Below, one piece after another: positions 1 to 10,134 of a stretch of DNA of 64,000 nucleotides. Origin of the DNA: Pedobacter westerhofensis (GTDB lineage: Bacteria > Bacteroidota > Bacteroidia > Sphingobacteriales > Sphingobacteriaceae). Numbering within the stretch: position 1 is the stretch's first letter; each line of letters begins with the position of its first letter. The notes beneath the pieces were generated by a model. The model had not been told where the DNA came from. It ran no database searches and saw nothing but the letters and a program-made list of their open reading frames with translations. Both the position numbers and the translations under genes were made by a program. The stretch is from positions 62,001 through 126,000 of the forward strand of contig NZ_FXTN01000013.1 in assembly GCF_900182595.1 (NCBI RefSeq), read 5' to 3'.

Positions 1-510
1 GGACTGGTGGGAGGACACTGCATTGGTGTAGACCCTTATTACCTTGCCCAAAAAGCACAGGAAGCGGGATATCACCCTGAAATTATCCTTGCCGGACGGC
101 GGCTGAATGACGGCATGGGCCAGTATATTGCTGATGAGGTGATCAAGCTCATGGTACGCAAACAGATTCAGGTAACGGATAGCGAGGTACTTATTCTGGG
201 ATTCACTTTTAAAGAGAATTGTCCCGATGTGAGGAACACAAGGGTGATCGATATCGTAACCCGTTTAAAAGAATACCATGTAAAGATCTGTATACAGGAC
301 CCCTGGGCAGACCCTGAGCAGGTTTTGCAGGAGTATGGCATCACCTGCCAGAATGAGGAGGTCACCGGCCGCAGATTTGACGCAGTGATCGGGGCAGTGG
401 CCCATCAGGAGTTTGAAGCTGTAGATATTGCTGCCCTATCCAAAGAAAACACCGTGGTATACGATATTAAAGGGATGTTCGCCCCGGAATTCACTCACGG
501 GCGACTTTAA
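1..510 (+). CDS. Nucleotide-sugar dehydrogenase, C-terminal part (5' truncated by window edge)
   Basis: C-terminal part of a UDP-sugar dehydrogenase of the UDP-glucose/GDP-mannose dehydrogenase superfamily, which oxidises C6 of a UDP-hexose to a uronic acid using NAD. The reading frame is open from base 1, and the first residues include the family motif GGHCIGVDPYYL, so the GTG at position 7 is an internal valine rather than a start. The LGFTFKENCPDVRNTRV stretch is the typical C-terminal UDP-binding domain. The neighbouring epimerase resembles WbpP/TviC, so the pair probably makes a UDP-HexNAc uronic acid (WbpO/TviB type) for a surface glycan. The substrate is inferred from this context only. 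Confidence 0.9.
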   Translation, partial: GLVGGHCIGVDPYYLAQKAQEAGYHPEIILAGRRLNDGMGQYIADEVIKLMVRKQIQVTDSEVLILGFTFKENCPDVRNTRVIDIVTRLKEYHVKICIQDPWADPEQVLQEYGITCQNEEVTGRRFDAVIGAVAHQEFEAVDIAALSKENTVVYDIKGMFAPEFTHGRL

Positions 511-514
511 TCAC

Positions 515-1498
515 ATGTATAACAACAGCTACCATACCACAGATCTCCGCGATACCGCTTTCCTGATTACCGGAGGCGCAGGTTTTATCGGTTCAAACCT
601 GGTCAGATATCTTCTGGCCCATGGCGCTGCAAAAGTCCGGGTGCTGGATAACCTGTCAACAGGCTCACTCAGTAATCTGCAACAATTCATATCTGATCCT
701 GCTTTTGAATTTACCGAAGGTGATATACGCGATCTGGAGACTTGTAAGCAATCCTGCAGAGGAATCCACTACGTTAGTCATCTTGCGGCATTAGGCTCGG
801 TACCGCGTTCTATTCATGATCCCCTGAGCACAAATCAGGTCAACATTGATGGCTTTCTCAATATGCTGATGGCCGCAAAAGACGAAAACGTAAAAAGGAT
901 GGTTTATGCCGCTTCGTCATCTACTTACGGCGACAGCAAAGAGCTGCCCAAACAGGAAGATAAAATCGGAAACCCGCTCTCGCCCTATGCCGTAACCAAA
1001 CTGGTGAATGAGCTGTATGCAGATGTGTTCCGGAAAACTTATGGAACAGATAGTATCGGCTTAAGGTATTTCAACGTTTTTGGCCCCAACCAGGATCCCG
1101 GCGGAGCCTATGCAGCGGTGATCCCCCTGTTCATTCAGGCAGTGCTCAGCGGGCAGCCCGCAATGATCAATGGCGACGGCAGCCAAACGCGCGACTTCAC
1201 TTTTATCGAAAACGTAATCCAGGCAAACGTGAAAGCGATGCTGTATCCCGCACCGCTGCCACATACGATTTACAATGTGGCCTGCGGAGAACGGATCTCT
1301 CTCAACGGGATATGGGCACTCTTAAAGGAGCTTGCCGGTACTGACCCGGGGCAGACCTTCAGGCCTTCAAGGACCGGCGACATTCACGACTCGCTTGCCG
1401 ATATCAGCAGGATCAAAACCGATCTTGGCTACCAGCCGCTTTTCTCCGTAAGAGAGGGAATCAAGCTCACTTTAGACTGGACAAAAAACAAACTTTAG
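515..1498 (+). CDS. NAD-dependent epimerase, WbpP/TviC-like UDP-N-acetylglucosamine 4-epimerase
   Basis: Extended SDR epimerase of 327 aa. It has the nucleotide-binding motif GGAGFIGSNL near the N terminus, the HLAALGSVPRSI segment typical of WbpP/TviC enzymes, an ASSSTYGD serine segment and the catalytic YAVTK. It is expected to interconvert UDP-GlcNAc and UDP-GalNAc or their uronic acids in the cytoplasm. The ATG at 515 is preferred over an in-frame upstream start at 428 because that extension overlaps the preceding gene by about 80 bp and adds no recognisable sequence. The gene follows the dehydrogenase after 4 bp, so the two are probably co-transcribed. Confidence 0.88.
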   Translation: MYNNSYHTTDLRDTAFLITGGAGFIGSNLVRYLLAHGAAKVRVLDNLSTGSLSNLQQFISDPAFEFTEGDIRDLETCKQSCRGIHYVSHLAALGSVPRSIHDPLSTNQVNIDGFLNMLMAAKDENVKRMVYAASSSTYGDSKELPKQEDKIGNPLSPYAVTKLVNELYADVFRKTYGTDSIGLRYFNVFGPNQDPGGAYAAVIPLFIQAVLSGQPAMINGDGSQTRDFTFIENVIQANVKAMLYPAPLPHTIYNVACGERISLNGIWALLKELAGTDPGQTFRPSRTGDIHDSLADISRIKTDLGYQPLFSVREGIKLTLDWTKNKL

Positions 1499-1528
1499 TT
1501 TAGCTGCAAATGCAAATGGTATGCATCC

Positions 1529-1550
1529 AGCAGGCCAAAAACCTGCTCTT
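1529..1550 (+). terminator. Weak hairpin after the epimerase gene
   Basis: AGCAGG (1529-1534) and CCTGCT (1542-1547) form a 6-bp stem with a 7-nt loop, followed by CTTTAT. It lies 30 bp after the epimerase stop codon, in the gap between convergent genes. It is short and the T tract is imperfect, so this is a tentative call. Confidence 0.35.
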
Positions 1551-1623
1551 TATACGAGCCACACAACAAAGTCGATAAATTATCAATAATTAATCTTCAA
1601 TCAGTTAACTCATATCAGTTAAA

Positions 1624-2463
1624 TTAATTGATCTCTTTGGAAATAAAGTTGTAAACCAGCAAAGCATTGCCCTCGCCATCCACATCTTTGTCCCGATATA
1701 CCCCCAGGCGCATGGTAGTAGCAGTAAGGGAAATGATCTCATAATATGACCAGTTGATTCCGCTGATCCCATTCTTTGCTGGCTTATATCCTCTCAAAAT
1801 TGTGCCGCCGGTAATGGTCAGCCGTTTCTTTAAAAGGTTTAGTGACCAGGATCCTGTTTGTGTGATATTCCCTTCCATCGGTTTTACGGCTTTAAAGCCG
1901 GGCCCGCCTACCAGGCCAAATGTCATTACCCCATAATCGCCCTTAGCCATGTTATCGGGATAAATCCCCTGCCCGGCATCCCACCACACTGTGCTGAAAT
2001 TGGTGGGATCGTAAAAGGTAAGCGGCCCCAGAAAAACGTTCCCCCCGGTATCCAGCACCCATTGCTTTTCTTTGCCCGGGCCGCCGGAAATGTCGTAATA
2101 CATCTGATCGGTAACATAAGACAGGTTTTCCTTTGTTACTTTTACCACTACAGAATCCAGCCGCACAATACCACCATCGGTGGCAGCAGAAAATTTAATC
2201 GTGTAATCACCTTTAAACGCAAAATGTACGGTATCTGTCATTCTCGTAGAAGTTCCTGTCCCAAAATCCCAGATCGAAATCGTCTGGGGCGTCAGGTTCT
2301 TCAGGATCACGGTATTCCCTCCGGAGTCTGCCTTTAAATCCTGTGTTACAGAAAATTTGATATCAGATTTGGCGGGCAGGGCGCCCATTGAATGTTCATC
2401 CTTTTTGCAGGCTGCAGCAGCGGTCACCAGGAGCATTAAAAGTATTTTTATCACGTGTTTCAT
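1624..2463 (-). CDS. PKD-like outer-surface lipoprotein of PUL 1 (SusE/F position)
   Basis: Lipoprotein of 279 aa: a lipobox ending at Cys19 (AAAACKKD) predicts Sec/SPII export and lipidation, and the C-K-K start is common for Bacteroidota surface lipoproteins. Residues about 35-110 look like a PKD-type beta-sandwich (WDFGTGT and GDYTIKF). The C-terminal half (WWDAGQGIYPD, GSWSLNLLKKRLTITGG) is not a domain I can name. It is the last gene of the minus-strand PUL, 26 bp after susD, where SusE/SusF-like glycan-binding proteins usually sit. A glycan-binding role is inferred from position and fold; no catalytic motif was seen. Confidence 0.75.
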   Translation of the reverse strand: MKHVIKILLMLLVTAAAACKKDEHSMGALPAKSDIKFSVTQDLKADSGGNTVILKNLTPQTISIWDFGTGTSTRMTDTVHFAFKGDYTIKFSAATDGGIVRLDSVVVKVTKENLSYVTDQMYYDISGGPGKEKQWVLDTGGNVFLGPLTFYDPTNFSTVWWDAGQGIYPDNMAKGDYGVMTFGLVGGPGFKAVKPMEGNITQTGSWSLNLLKKRLTITGGTILRGYKPAKNGISGINWSYYEIISLTATTMRLGVYRDKDVDGEGNALLVYNFISKEIN

Positions 2464-2489
2464 AACCTTTTTATTTAATGTTTACAGAT

Positions 2490-4082
2490 TTACCAGCCTG
2501 CATTTTGTCTTAGTGTTCCGCTGGAAAGCGTAATTTGTGTATTAGGGATCTGTTGTAAGCCCTGCGTTTCAATAATCTTTGATGCAGATATGGTTTTGGC
2601 AGTGCTTACACCTCCGTTCAAAACCGTAGTGCTTTGGGCAATCTGCTGGGCAGCAACTTGTACCCCCTGCCGCAGAAGGTCATAAAACCGCAGTCCCTCA
2701 AACGCAAATTCCAGCCGGCGCTCATTCATGATATTCTCCCTGGTTACCGGCAGTGATACAAAACTGTCCTGGTAAGCACGTCGCCTCACCTTATCAAAAT
2801 AGGTTTGCGCATTGGGGCTTCCCAGCTCCGCAGCCATCAGCAGCACATCGGCATAGCGGATGGATACATAATCCTGGTACTGCCCGATCTGGAAATCCGG
2901 GTTACCGTTTACCTGCGGCAGCGGGATGCCGTTCTTATCTACCAGCGGACTATATTTTTTGATATAATACCCTGTATACTCGCGTTGTTTGGCCTTGTTG
3001 GTAAAGTTTAAGTTCTCTTCGCCGATGGCAATTACAGAAGCCACTTTACGCGTATCTTTCCCGTCAAAGGCGTTGTATAGTTTAGGATCAACAGTCCCTC
3101 CTCCCCAACCGTTTCCGTAGGGAAAGATGTATTGTTCGCGGATGCCCAGCAGCACCATCCAGTAATTGCCATCAACATTTCCGCTGTAGTCGCTCGTGTA
3201 AGTATACTTGATGGCAAATACAGTTTCCTTGTTGTCCTCACCGGCATAGGTATCCGGCGCAGCCGCAGGCCAGAGATTGGCGTACTTGTCAAGCAGGTCA
3301 TATCCGCCTGCAGAGATCACATCTTCCAGACCGGCCAGTACCATAGCCTTATCGGCAATGCCAACCAGGTCAGGCTTTCCATAATACCCGGTATAAAACA
3401 GATAAACCCTGGCCAGCAAAGCTTCAGCAGCATATTTGGTTACCCTGCCATGCGTAGCCGGGTCCTGTGCAGCATAAGACTGCCCTTTGATGTTGGCCGC
3501 AGCAAATTTCAGGTCATCCGCAATTACTTTGTAAACAGCATCAGGATCTGCCTGCGGCAGGTTTTCTGCCGAAGGCGCAGTAAGCAGGGGGATATGGCCC
3601 CACAGGCGCATCATATCAAAGTACAGGTAAGCACGGATGTACCGCGTTTCTGCTTCGTAAGTAGTTTTCAGGGCAGTATCACTTCCCCAGTTAATCTGGT
3701 CCATTTTACCGAGGAACACGTTACAGCGGTAAATGGCCTTATAGTACAAAGCCCAGTTCTGGCCAAACACATTTTGGTCTGAGGGAGAACGCGCCTTATC
3801 AAACTCGTCAAGCATCTGATAGGCAAATCCATCAGAATTACCTGTACCCCCAAAACAATCGTCAGACAACACTTCGGCAGCTACCGGCAGGGATACGCCG
3901 GCAGACCAGATAATCTGCAGACCGTCATAACAGCCTACCAGTGCTTTAAAACCATCCCCGGGCGTTTTATAAAAGTTTTCATCCGTTACTGTGGTAATGG
4001 GCTGTACATCCAGAAAACTCTTTTTGCAGGCCCCTGCCATAAGCAGTACAGCCATAAATACCAATATCTTTATCGTTTTCAT
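2490..4082 (-). CDS. RagB/SusD family outer-membrane nutrient-uptake lipoprotein
   Basis: SusD homologue of 530 aa that would form the lid of a SusCD transporter and bind glycan at the cell surface. A lipobox ends at Cys19 (LMAGACKKS). The N terminus (FLDVQPITTVTDENFYKTP) and the C-terminal RRLEFAFEGLRFYDLLRQG block are diagnostic for the family; the YIRAYLYFDMMRLWGHIPLL segment marks the TPR core. It lies 17 bp downstream of its partner susC. Substrate cannot be read from SusD; the GH31 enzyme in the same unit suggests an alpha-xyloside or alpha-glucoside-bearing oligosaccharide. Confidence 0.95.
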   Translation of the reverse strand: MKTIKILVFMAVLLMAGACKKSFLDVQPITTVTDENFYKTPGDGFKALVGCYDGLQIIWSAGVSLPVAAEVLSDDCFGGTGNSDGFAYQMLDEFDKARSPSDQNVFGQNWALYYKAIYRCNVFLGKMDQINWGSDTALKTTYEAETRYIRAYLYFDMMRLWGHIPLLTAPSAENLPQADPDAVYKVIADDLKFAAANIKGQSYAAQDPATHGRVTKYAAEALLARVYLFYTGYYGKPDLVGIADKAMVLAGLEDVISAGGYDLLDKYANLWPAAAPDTYAGEDNKETVFAIKYTYTSDYSGNVDGNYWMVLLGIREQYIFPYGNGWGGGTVDPKLYNAFDGKDTRKVASVIAIGEENLNFTNKAKQREYTGYYIKKYSPLVDKNGIPLPQVNGNPDFQIGQYQDYVSIRYADVLLMAAELGSPNAQTYFDKVRRRAYQDSFVSLPVTRENIMNERRLEFAFEGLRFYDLLRQGVQVAAQQIAQSTTVLNGGVSTAKTISASKIIETQGLQQIPNTQITLSSGTLRQNAGW

Positions 4083-4099
4083 TTTCTATCTGAGCTAGA

Positions 4100-7000
4100 T
4101 TAAAATTTAATGTTTGCACCAAGCAGGAAAGTCCTTGGCCTTGGATAATACCCTAAATCAATTCCTGATGCGTACTGGTCCTGATTTGCTTTCTGTCCGC
4201 CTGCGGTAGTCCCCTGAATCTCTCCATAACCAATTTCAGGGTCCATTCCGTCATATTTGGTAAAGGTGTACAGGTTAAGTGCTGTGGCATATAACCTCGC
4301 CTTTTTCAGAAAGCCTTTTTTTACCATACGGCTCAGGTCATATCCTACAGTTACATTGCTGATCCTCAGGTAGTCGCCTTTCTGGATAAAAAGATCGGAG
4401 AAGGTAGTATAGTTCCTGTTATCGTTGGTTACCCGCGGCACCGTGGTCGAAGATCCTTCCCCATGCCAGCGGTCAAGAATGGCAGTTGTATAATTCCCGT
4501 ACTGGCTTGCCTGGTTACGGTACGACTGCACAATGTCATTTCCGGCTACACCGGATGCAACTACTGACAAGTCAAATCCTTTGTAATCAGCACCAAGTGT
4601 AACCCCAAAAGTATAATCAGGGTTGGGCTTGCCAATCTGCGTGCGGTCGTTGTCATCAATTACCCCATCATTGTTCAGGTCTGCAAATCTGGCATCTCCG
4701 GGCTGGGCATTTGGCTGGATCAGCTTTCCCGCCGCAGAGCGGTAATTTGCTACCTCCGCTTCATTCTGAAAGATCCCCGCCGTTTTCAGTCCCCAGAAGT
4801 ACCCTATCGGGAATCCGTTTTGTGCCCTGTAAAACTCTCCTGAGTTATCATACAGCTGTGCAGAAGAACCATGGATGATCCCATCGGCAGTAGGGATCTT
4901 GCCCACTTCATTTTTGTTATAAGCACCGTTCAGCCCTACAGAATAACCTACATCACCAATTTTACTTTTGTAGCTAAGGGAAAGTTCAACCCCCTTATTG
5001 GTGACATCACCACCATTGATATAGGGCGCATCAGCACCCGCCGAAGCCAGTATCGGTGCAGCAATCAACCAGTCCTTGGTTTTCTTATTGTACCAGTCGA
5101 AACTCACAGACAGCTTGCTTTTGAGCAGCGTTGCATCAAAGCCGAAATCAGTCTGCTCAGAGGTTTCCCACTTTAGCGAAGCATTGCTCAGCCGGCTTGG
5201 AAAGGCACCCGCAGTATTTGATCCTTCCGTAGGCCCAAAGATGTAATTCACGTTCGTCACGGTTACCGGTGCCAGGTACTGAAAGGCTGTTACGTTCTGA
5301 TTTCCTACCTGTCCCCAGCTCGCGCGAAGCTTTAGGAAATCGATCCAATCTCTCTGATTTTCAAGAAAATGTTCATTTGTAACTACCCATCCGGCAGAAA
5401 CCGAAGGGAAATACCCCCACTGGTTTTGCGATGAAAAACGCGATGAACCATCGGCCCTGAATGTTGCGTTCAGCAGGTACGTTTCCTTGTAATTGTAATT
5501 GATCCTGCCAAAATAAGAGAGCCTGCGGTCGGGGTCCATAGGTCCGCCGCCGATAATGATCCCGGTGCTGTTCTTATTCGTTGCATTGCTTAGCCAGGCA
5601 TGGTCGAGATCATCAAAAACAAGGTTGGTATTGGTGCCAAAAAGGTTTTTTGCATCCGCCCTGTAGGCAGATGTTCCGGCCAGTACTTCAAAACTGTGGT
5701 TTTGTTTCAGGTTAAATTTATACGTCAATAAGTTGTCCCAGATCAGCGATTTACCACTGCTCATGCTTTGGCTGGCTTTAGTAGTAGTGGTAAAGGCAAA
5801 TGCCGATAATTTGTAGATTGGCTGAAAAGAGTGGTAATCATTGGAGCTGTAATCCATGCCCAGGCTGGTCCTGAAAGTAAGCCCTTTTACCGGGTTCACC
5901 AGGATGTATACATCACCAAGTATCCGGTCGGTATTGTTCCTGTTCTGGTTATTGTAAACCGCCAGCGCATAGGGATTGGCCTCACCGTTGTTCCAGGTAG
6001 AATTACTGTTATCGTAGAAATTTCCGCTGGCATCATATACCGGTAAAAACGGACTTGCATTAAAAGCCGCCCTCAGCGTATTGTTGTACTGGTTACCAAC
6101 CGCTACACCATTGTTTTTGATATCCGTGTAGGTAAAATGCTGGCCGATCTTAATGATATCCTTATAAAAATTATGTTCTGAGTTGATCCTGAAACTGTAG
6201 CGTGTGTAATTGGAAAGCTCTCTGCCGCTCACAACCCCCTCCTGCCCCGTGTAGGACATGCCGAGAGAATATACAGAGGCTTCGGAGGCCCCAGAGGCGC
6301 CCAGTGAATAGTTCTGTGTGAGCGCATCGGGAACAAGCAGCTGGTCAATCCAATCCGTACCTTTCCCCATCGCCGCGATCTGGCTGTTTGTAAAGTACGG
6401 CTGGTTCCCGCTGTTCACATTTGCTTCGTTCATAATCGTTGCATATTCACGGGAATCCAGCAGGTTTACTTTTGAGGCTACATTCTGCAGACCAACATAA
6501 GTATCCAGCGTGATCTGGCCCGACTGCCCGCGTTTACCCGTACGGGTAGTGATCAGCACCACTCCGTTTGCTGCCTGAGATCCATAAATTGCCGCTGAGG
6601 CCGCGTCCTTCAGCACATCCACAGATTCGATATCTGCAGAATTCAGATAAGAGATATCACTGGTGAGTACCCCGTCAACCACATAAAGTGGACTGGCATC
6701 GCCTGTTGTTCCCAAACCCCTGATCACTACCTTCACATCTCCACCGGGCTGCCCGGTAGCTGAGGTAATCTGCACGCCGGGCGTTTGTCCCTGCATGGCC
6801 TGGAGCGGATTAGGCGTACTTTGCGCCTGCAGGGCATCTCCCTTCAGCTGCACAGACGCACCTGTAACCAGTTTCTTTCTTTGCACGCCATAGCCTACCA
6901 CTACCAGTTCTTCGAGGCTTTTACTATCCTCTGCAAGCGTGATATTGATGCTGTTACCTGCAGGCACAGGCACTTCTTTCGTCTGAAAACCTACCGAGCT

Positions 7001-7249
7001 CAATACCAGCACATCGCCGGTTTGGGCACTGATCACAAAAACACCATCATTACTGGTGGCTGCGCCGCCGGTTTTCCCCTTTACCTTCACTACTGCTCCC
7101 GGCAGCGGCTCCCCGTCCGCGGTCCGCACTTTGCCCGAAATCTGCCTTTGCTGCGCCAACAACGTTTGGCCAAACGCCAGCAGCATGAGCAACAGCACTA
7201 TAAGGCCCCTGTTCCATTCACAACTATTCCTGATTTTCATTCCGTTCAT
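4100..7249 (-). CDS. SusC/RagA family TonB-linked outer-membrane transporter
   Basis: TonB-dependent transporter of 1049 aa that imports oligosaccharides with the adjacent SusD. After a signal peptide (cleavage after LLAQQ), residues about 33-115 are the carboxypeptidase-like (CarboxypepD_reg) domain with GKVRTADGEPLPGA. Next come the LEELVVVGYG segment, a plug domain (YVVDGV, IESVDVLKDAASAAIYG, ANGVVLITTR) and a 22-strand barrel region ending in an aromatic-rich terminus. There is no STN domain, so anti-sigma control is unlikely; regulation is expected from the HTCS. It starts only 20 bp after the GH31 stop codon, indicating a shared transcript. Confidence 0.96.
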   Translation of the reverse strand: MNGMKIRNSCEWNRGLIVLLLMLLAFGQTLLAQQRQISGKVRTADGEPLPGAVVKVKGKTGGAATSNDGVFVISAQTGDVLVLSSVGFQTKEVPVPAGNSINITLAEDSKSLEELVVVGYGVQRKKLVTGASVQLKGDALQAQSTPNPLQAMQGQTPGVQITSATGQPGGDVKVVIRGLGTTGDASPLYVVDGVLTSDISYLNSADIESVDVLKDAASAAIYGSQAANGVVLITTRTGKRGQSGQITLDTYVGLQNVASKVNLLDSREYATIMNEANVNSGNQPYFTNSQIAAMGKGTDWIDQLLVPDALTQNYSLGASGASEASVYSLGMSYTGQEGVVSGRELSNYTRYSFRINSEHNFYKDIIKIGQHFTYTDIKNNGVAVGNQYNNTLRAAFNASPFLPVYDASGNFYDNSNSTWNNGEANPYALAVYNNQNRNNTDRILGDVYILVNPVKGLTFRTSLGMDYSSNDYHSFQPIYKLSAFAFTTTTKASQSMSSGKSLIWDNLLTYKFNLKQNHSFEVLAGTSAYRADAKNLFGTNTNLVFDDLDHAWLSNATNKNSTGIIIGGGPMDPDRRLSYFGRINYNYKETYLLNATFRADGSSRFSSQNQWGYFPSVSAGWVVTNEHFLENQRDWIDFLKLRASWGQVGNQNVTAFQYLAPVTVTNVNYIFGPTEGSNTAGAFPSRLSNASLKWETSEQTDFGFDATLLKSKLSVSFDWYNKKTKDWLIAAPILASAGADAPYINGGDVTNKGVELSLSYKSKIGDVGYSVGLNGAYNKNEVGKIPTADGIIHGSSAQLYDNSGEFYRAQNGFPIGYFWGLKTAGIFQNEAEVANYRSAAGKLIQPNAQPGDARFADLNNDGVIDDNDRTQIGKPNPDYTFGVTLGADYKGFDLSVVASGVAGNDIVQSYRNQASQYGNYTTAILDRWHGEGSSTTVPRVTNDNRNYTTFSDLFIQKGDYLRISNVTVGYDLSRMVKKGFLKKARLYATALNLYTFTKYDGMDPEIGYGEIQGTTAGGQKANQDQYASGIDLGYYPRPRTFLLGANIKF

Positions 7250-7269
7250 ACTTTTTGGTTTATATTTGG

Positions 7270-10134
7270 TTAATACATCTTCGCCTCCATAGGCAGTCCC
7301 GAGTAACGCAATGTTTTATCCGCTTTGCGCTTAAAATCGATCCCTTTTGCTGATTTGGGGGTAATAAATACGATATTGAAGACCCTGTCATTCAGCATTC
7401 CGTTATAGCTGCCAAGCCGTTTTCCGCATACCAGCGTATGGGTATCTTCCCGGTAGCTAAACTCAATCGTGCTGAATGCTCCTTTTTCATAATTGTAATT
7501 CGTGCCTTCGTCCTCATAAAGCCTGAAAGACGCATCCCTGCCGGTATACACAAAAAGAGTCAGCGGATCTGCCGGTTTCTCCGAAGTATACTGCATTTCT
7601 GGGCCGGCAGGAATAATGGAGCCTTCTTTCACAAAGACCGGGATCTTTTCATAAGGCGCTGCTGCATTGAGCTCCCTTCCGCCTTTAAAATACTTCCCGG
7701 TGTACAGGTCGTACCAGCCCTGGCCCTCTGGCAGGTATACTTTTCTGTTCCTGTCTTTATAGCCCAGCACAGGGCTGATCAGCAGTGATGGGCCAAACAG
7801 GTAGGCATCATTCAGGTTAGCTGCTTTCAGATCAGCGGGGAAGTCCATCATCAAACCACGCATGATGGTATAATCCTGATGGTAACTTTTACCGGCGAGG
7901 GAATAGATATAAGGCATCAGCCGGTAACGAAGCCTGCTGTAATACAGCATACTCTTGTATGCAGGGTGAGTTTCTGGTGCTATATTGTAGATTTCGCGGT
8001 ATGGAAACTGGCCGTGCACCCTAAACAAGGGCACAAACGAACCAAACTGGTACCACCTGGTGTTCAGTTCCCTCCACTCCTCCAGATCGGCCCCCGATGC
8101 CTTTTCATAACGTGGCTCTACAGAAAAACCGCCGATATCCATTGTCCAGTAGGGCATGCCCGAAAGTGAGAAATTGATCCCTGCGCTGATCTGCGTTTTC
8201 ATGTCTTCCCAGCGTGAGGCTATGTCCCCGCTCCATGCCGCTGCCGCATAGCGCTGCAAACCGGCATAGGCAGAACGTGTGAGGATAAATACCCTTTTTT
8301 CCGGGTTTGCCTTGCGTTGGCCTTCGTAAACCCCTTTGGCATTTACCAGTGGAAAAGCGTTAAAATATGTGGTAGAAGCACCCTCGTACGTAGGGTTCAT
8401 CAGTTCTTTTCTGATCTCAACAGGCAGATTGGAGTGCATATCCGGCTCTGTGGCATCCATCCACCAGGCATCAATACCCTTGCTGTACAGCCTCCTGTTC
8501 ATCAGGTTCCAGAACGCTGTCCGTGCCGCCGGGTTAAAGGCATCATAAAATGTATTCTGATACCCCTTCCCTATCCAGTCGCGCCGGCCATCGGCGATAT
8601 TCCTCTTGTACAGGAAGTTTTCCTGGTCCAGGCCGTCATATACTGCAAAGCCTTTGTTAAACTTGGGCCAAACAGAGATCATCAGGTTTACATGCTGCTG
8701 GTGCAGCTCCCTGATCATTTGCTCAGGATGAGGAAAGCGGGCGGGATCAAATTCCTGGCTGCCCCATTCCGGTTCTTTCCAGTACGACCAGTCCAGCACG
8801 ATATTGTCCAGCGGGATCTTTCGGTCGCGGAAGGCCTTCACCGTGCTCAGGATATCCTCTTCTGTTTTATACCGCTCCCTGCTCTGCCAGAAACCCATGG
8901 CCCATTTGGGCATCAGGACGGCCTTGCCGGTGACCAAACGGTAGCCGCTGACCACCTCATCGGCAGTTTTTCCTTTAATAAAGTAGTAGTTTAGTTCGCG
9001 GCCCGACTCAGAGCTGAGGCCAAATGTGTTTTTAACGCTTTCCGGCAGAGGAGGCAGGCAGGTAAGCCCCAGATAAGATTCGCCGCCATCGGGAACCCAT
9101 TCTATTCTTACCTTTACTTTCCTGTCTTTTTCCAGCATCAGGTCCAGTACTGCGGCACCCGGGTTCCAGGCCTGGCGCCAGTAATCGGCCACCAGCTTAC
9201 CATCAAACCAGACCTTAATGTATCCCGCGTATTTCAGCTGGAGCTGATAAAGGCCGGGCAGTCCGCTTGCTACGCAGCCCTCATAGTTCACAATGGCGTC
9301 GGCAGGTTTGATGCGGTCAGGAAATTTGTGCTGATCAGTTAGCCAGTTCATGGATATTTCTGACACAGGCTGGCTAAAAAGCACATCGCCAGGAGTTTTT
9401 TTATCGGCATAGCTGGCGGTAATCCAGCCCTCCACGTTGTCTTTGGAGAACAGTTTGAGGGCACCGAGCGGCTCATAATCCCTCAGGTCACCTGCCCGGG
9501 TAATCGAGTAGTTATCCCATAAAACCCCGTAACCTTTATTGGATACAAAAAACGGCACTGCAATATCAGTATTGTACTGCACCAGGTCTACACGCCGCCC
9601 CCTGTAGTTCATCATCCCCTGCTGATGCTGCCCCAGGCCATAGTATGCTTCATTATCCTGCGCATCAAAGAGCTGAGAAACCTGGTATGAGGGCTCGCCG
9701 CTAAAAACCTTTGGTACCAGGGCAATCAGGGGGCTCTTACTTTGTGCAAGCAGCAATTTGCCCTGCAAGTCGCGGTAAGTCAGCAGGCCCGTTGCGGAAG
9801 ACACCTCCACCTGCAGCGAGTCGGTATAAAGTATCACTGTTCCCTGCCCATCCTTTACAGTAAATTTAACAGCTGTGCCACTCTGCTTTACCGTCATCAG
9901 GCTCCGCTCTGGCAAAAAAGCTGTCCCGGCAGTTGCCGTTACATGAATCACCTGTGCTGATACGGGCTCAAGGCGGATTTTTTTAATACCGGAAAATGAA
10001 GCGGGAACGGCGATTTCAACTCCCAAGGCAGTTTTGATATAATTGCCTGGCTCCTGGGCTTCTGCCCGGAAAGTTAAAACTACAAAGGTAACAGATGCAA
10101 AGATGATCCTTGAGCTTAGCCTGATTTTGCGCAT
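7270..10134 (-). CDS. GH31 glycoside hydrolase, alpha-xylosidase-like, with PA14-type insert
   Basis: Retaining alpha-glycosidase of 954 aa with a signal peptide (cleavage near AEAQ, residue 27). The N-terminal beta-sandwich contains an inserted PA14-like module around residues 265-360 (GLYQLQLKYAGYIKVWFDGK). The GH31 barrel follows: LDWSYWKEPEWG, then the nucleophile Asp560 in WWMDATEPD, and the probable acid/base Asp637 in WSGDIAS. The combination of the WMDATEPD signature and a PA14 insert is known from alpha-xylosidases that trim xyloglucan oligosaccharides, such as Cellvibrio Xyl31A. Alpha-glucosidase activity cannot be excluded. It is the only enzyme of the PUL and probably acts in the periplasm. 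Confidence 0.93.
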   Translation of the reverse strand: MRKIRLSSRIIFASVTFVVLTFRAEAQEPGNYIKTALGVEIAVPASFSGIKKIRLEPVSAQVIHVTATAGTAFLPERSLMTVKQSGTAVKFTVKDGQGTVILYTDSLQVEVSSATGLLTYRDLQGKLLLAQSKSPLIALVPKVFSGEPSYQVSQLFDAQDNEAYYGLGQHQQGMMNYRGRRVDLVQYNTDIAVPFFVSNKGYGVLWDNYSITRAGDLRDYEPLGALKLFSKDNVEGWITASYADKKTPGDVLFSQPVSEISMNWLTDQHKFPDRIKPADAIVNYEGCVASGLPGLYQLQLKYAGYIKVWFDGKLVADYWRQAWNPGAAVLDLMLEKDRKVKVRIEWVPDGGESYLGLTCLPPLPESVKNTFGLSSESGRELNYYFIKGKTADEVVSGYRLVTGKAVLMPKWAMGFWQSRERYKTEEDILSTVKAFRDRKIPLDNIVLDWSYWKEPEWGSQEFDPARFPHPEQMIRELHQQHVNLMISVWPKFNKGFAVYDGLDQENFLYKRNIADGRRDWIGKGYQNTFYDAFNPAARTAFWNLMNRRLYSKGIDAWWMDATEPDMHSNLPVEIRKELMNPTYEGASTTYFNAFPLVNAKGVYEGQRKANPEKRVFILTRSAYAGLQRYAAAAWSGDIASRWEDMKTQISAGINFSLSGMPYWTMDIGGFSVEPRYEKASGADLEEWRELNTRWYQFGSFVPLFRVHGQFPYREIYNIAPETHPAYKSMLYYSRLRYRLMPYIYSLAGKSYHQDYTIMRGLMMDFPADLKAANLNDAYLFGPSLLISPVLGYKDRNRKVYLPEGQGWYDLYTGKYFKGGRELNAAAPYEKIPVFVKEGSIIPAGPEMQYTSEKPADPLTLFVYTGRDASFRLYEDEGTNYNYEKGAFSTIEFSYREDTHTLVCGKRLGSYNGMLNDRVFNIVFITPKSAKGIDFKRKADKTLRYSGLPMEAKMY

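Noticed and set aside
428..514. Upstream in-frame extension of the epimerase gene.
   Set aside because: It overlaps the dehydrogenase gene by more than 80 bp and adds residues that do not fit the family N terminus.
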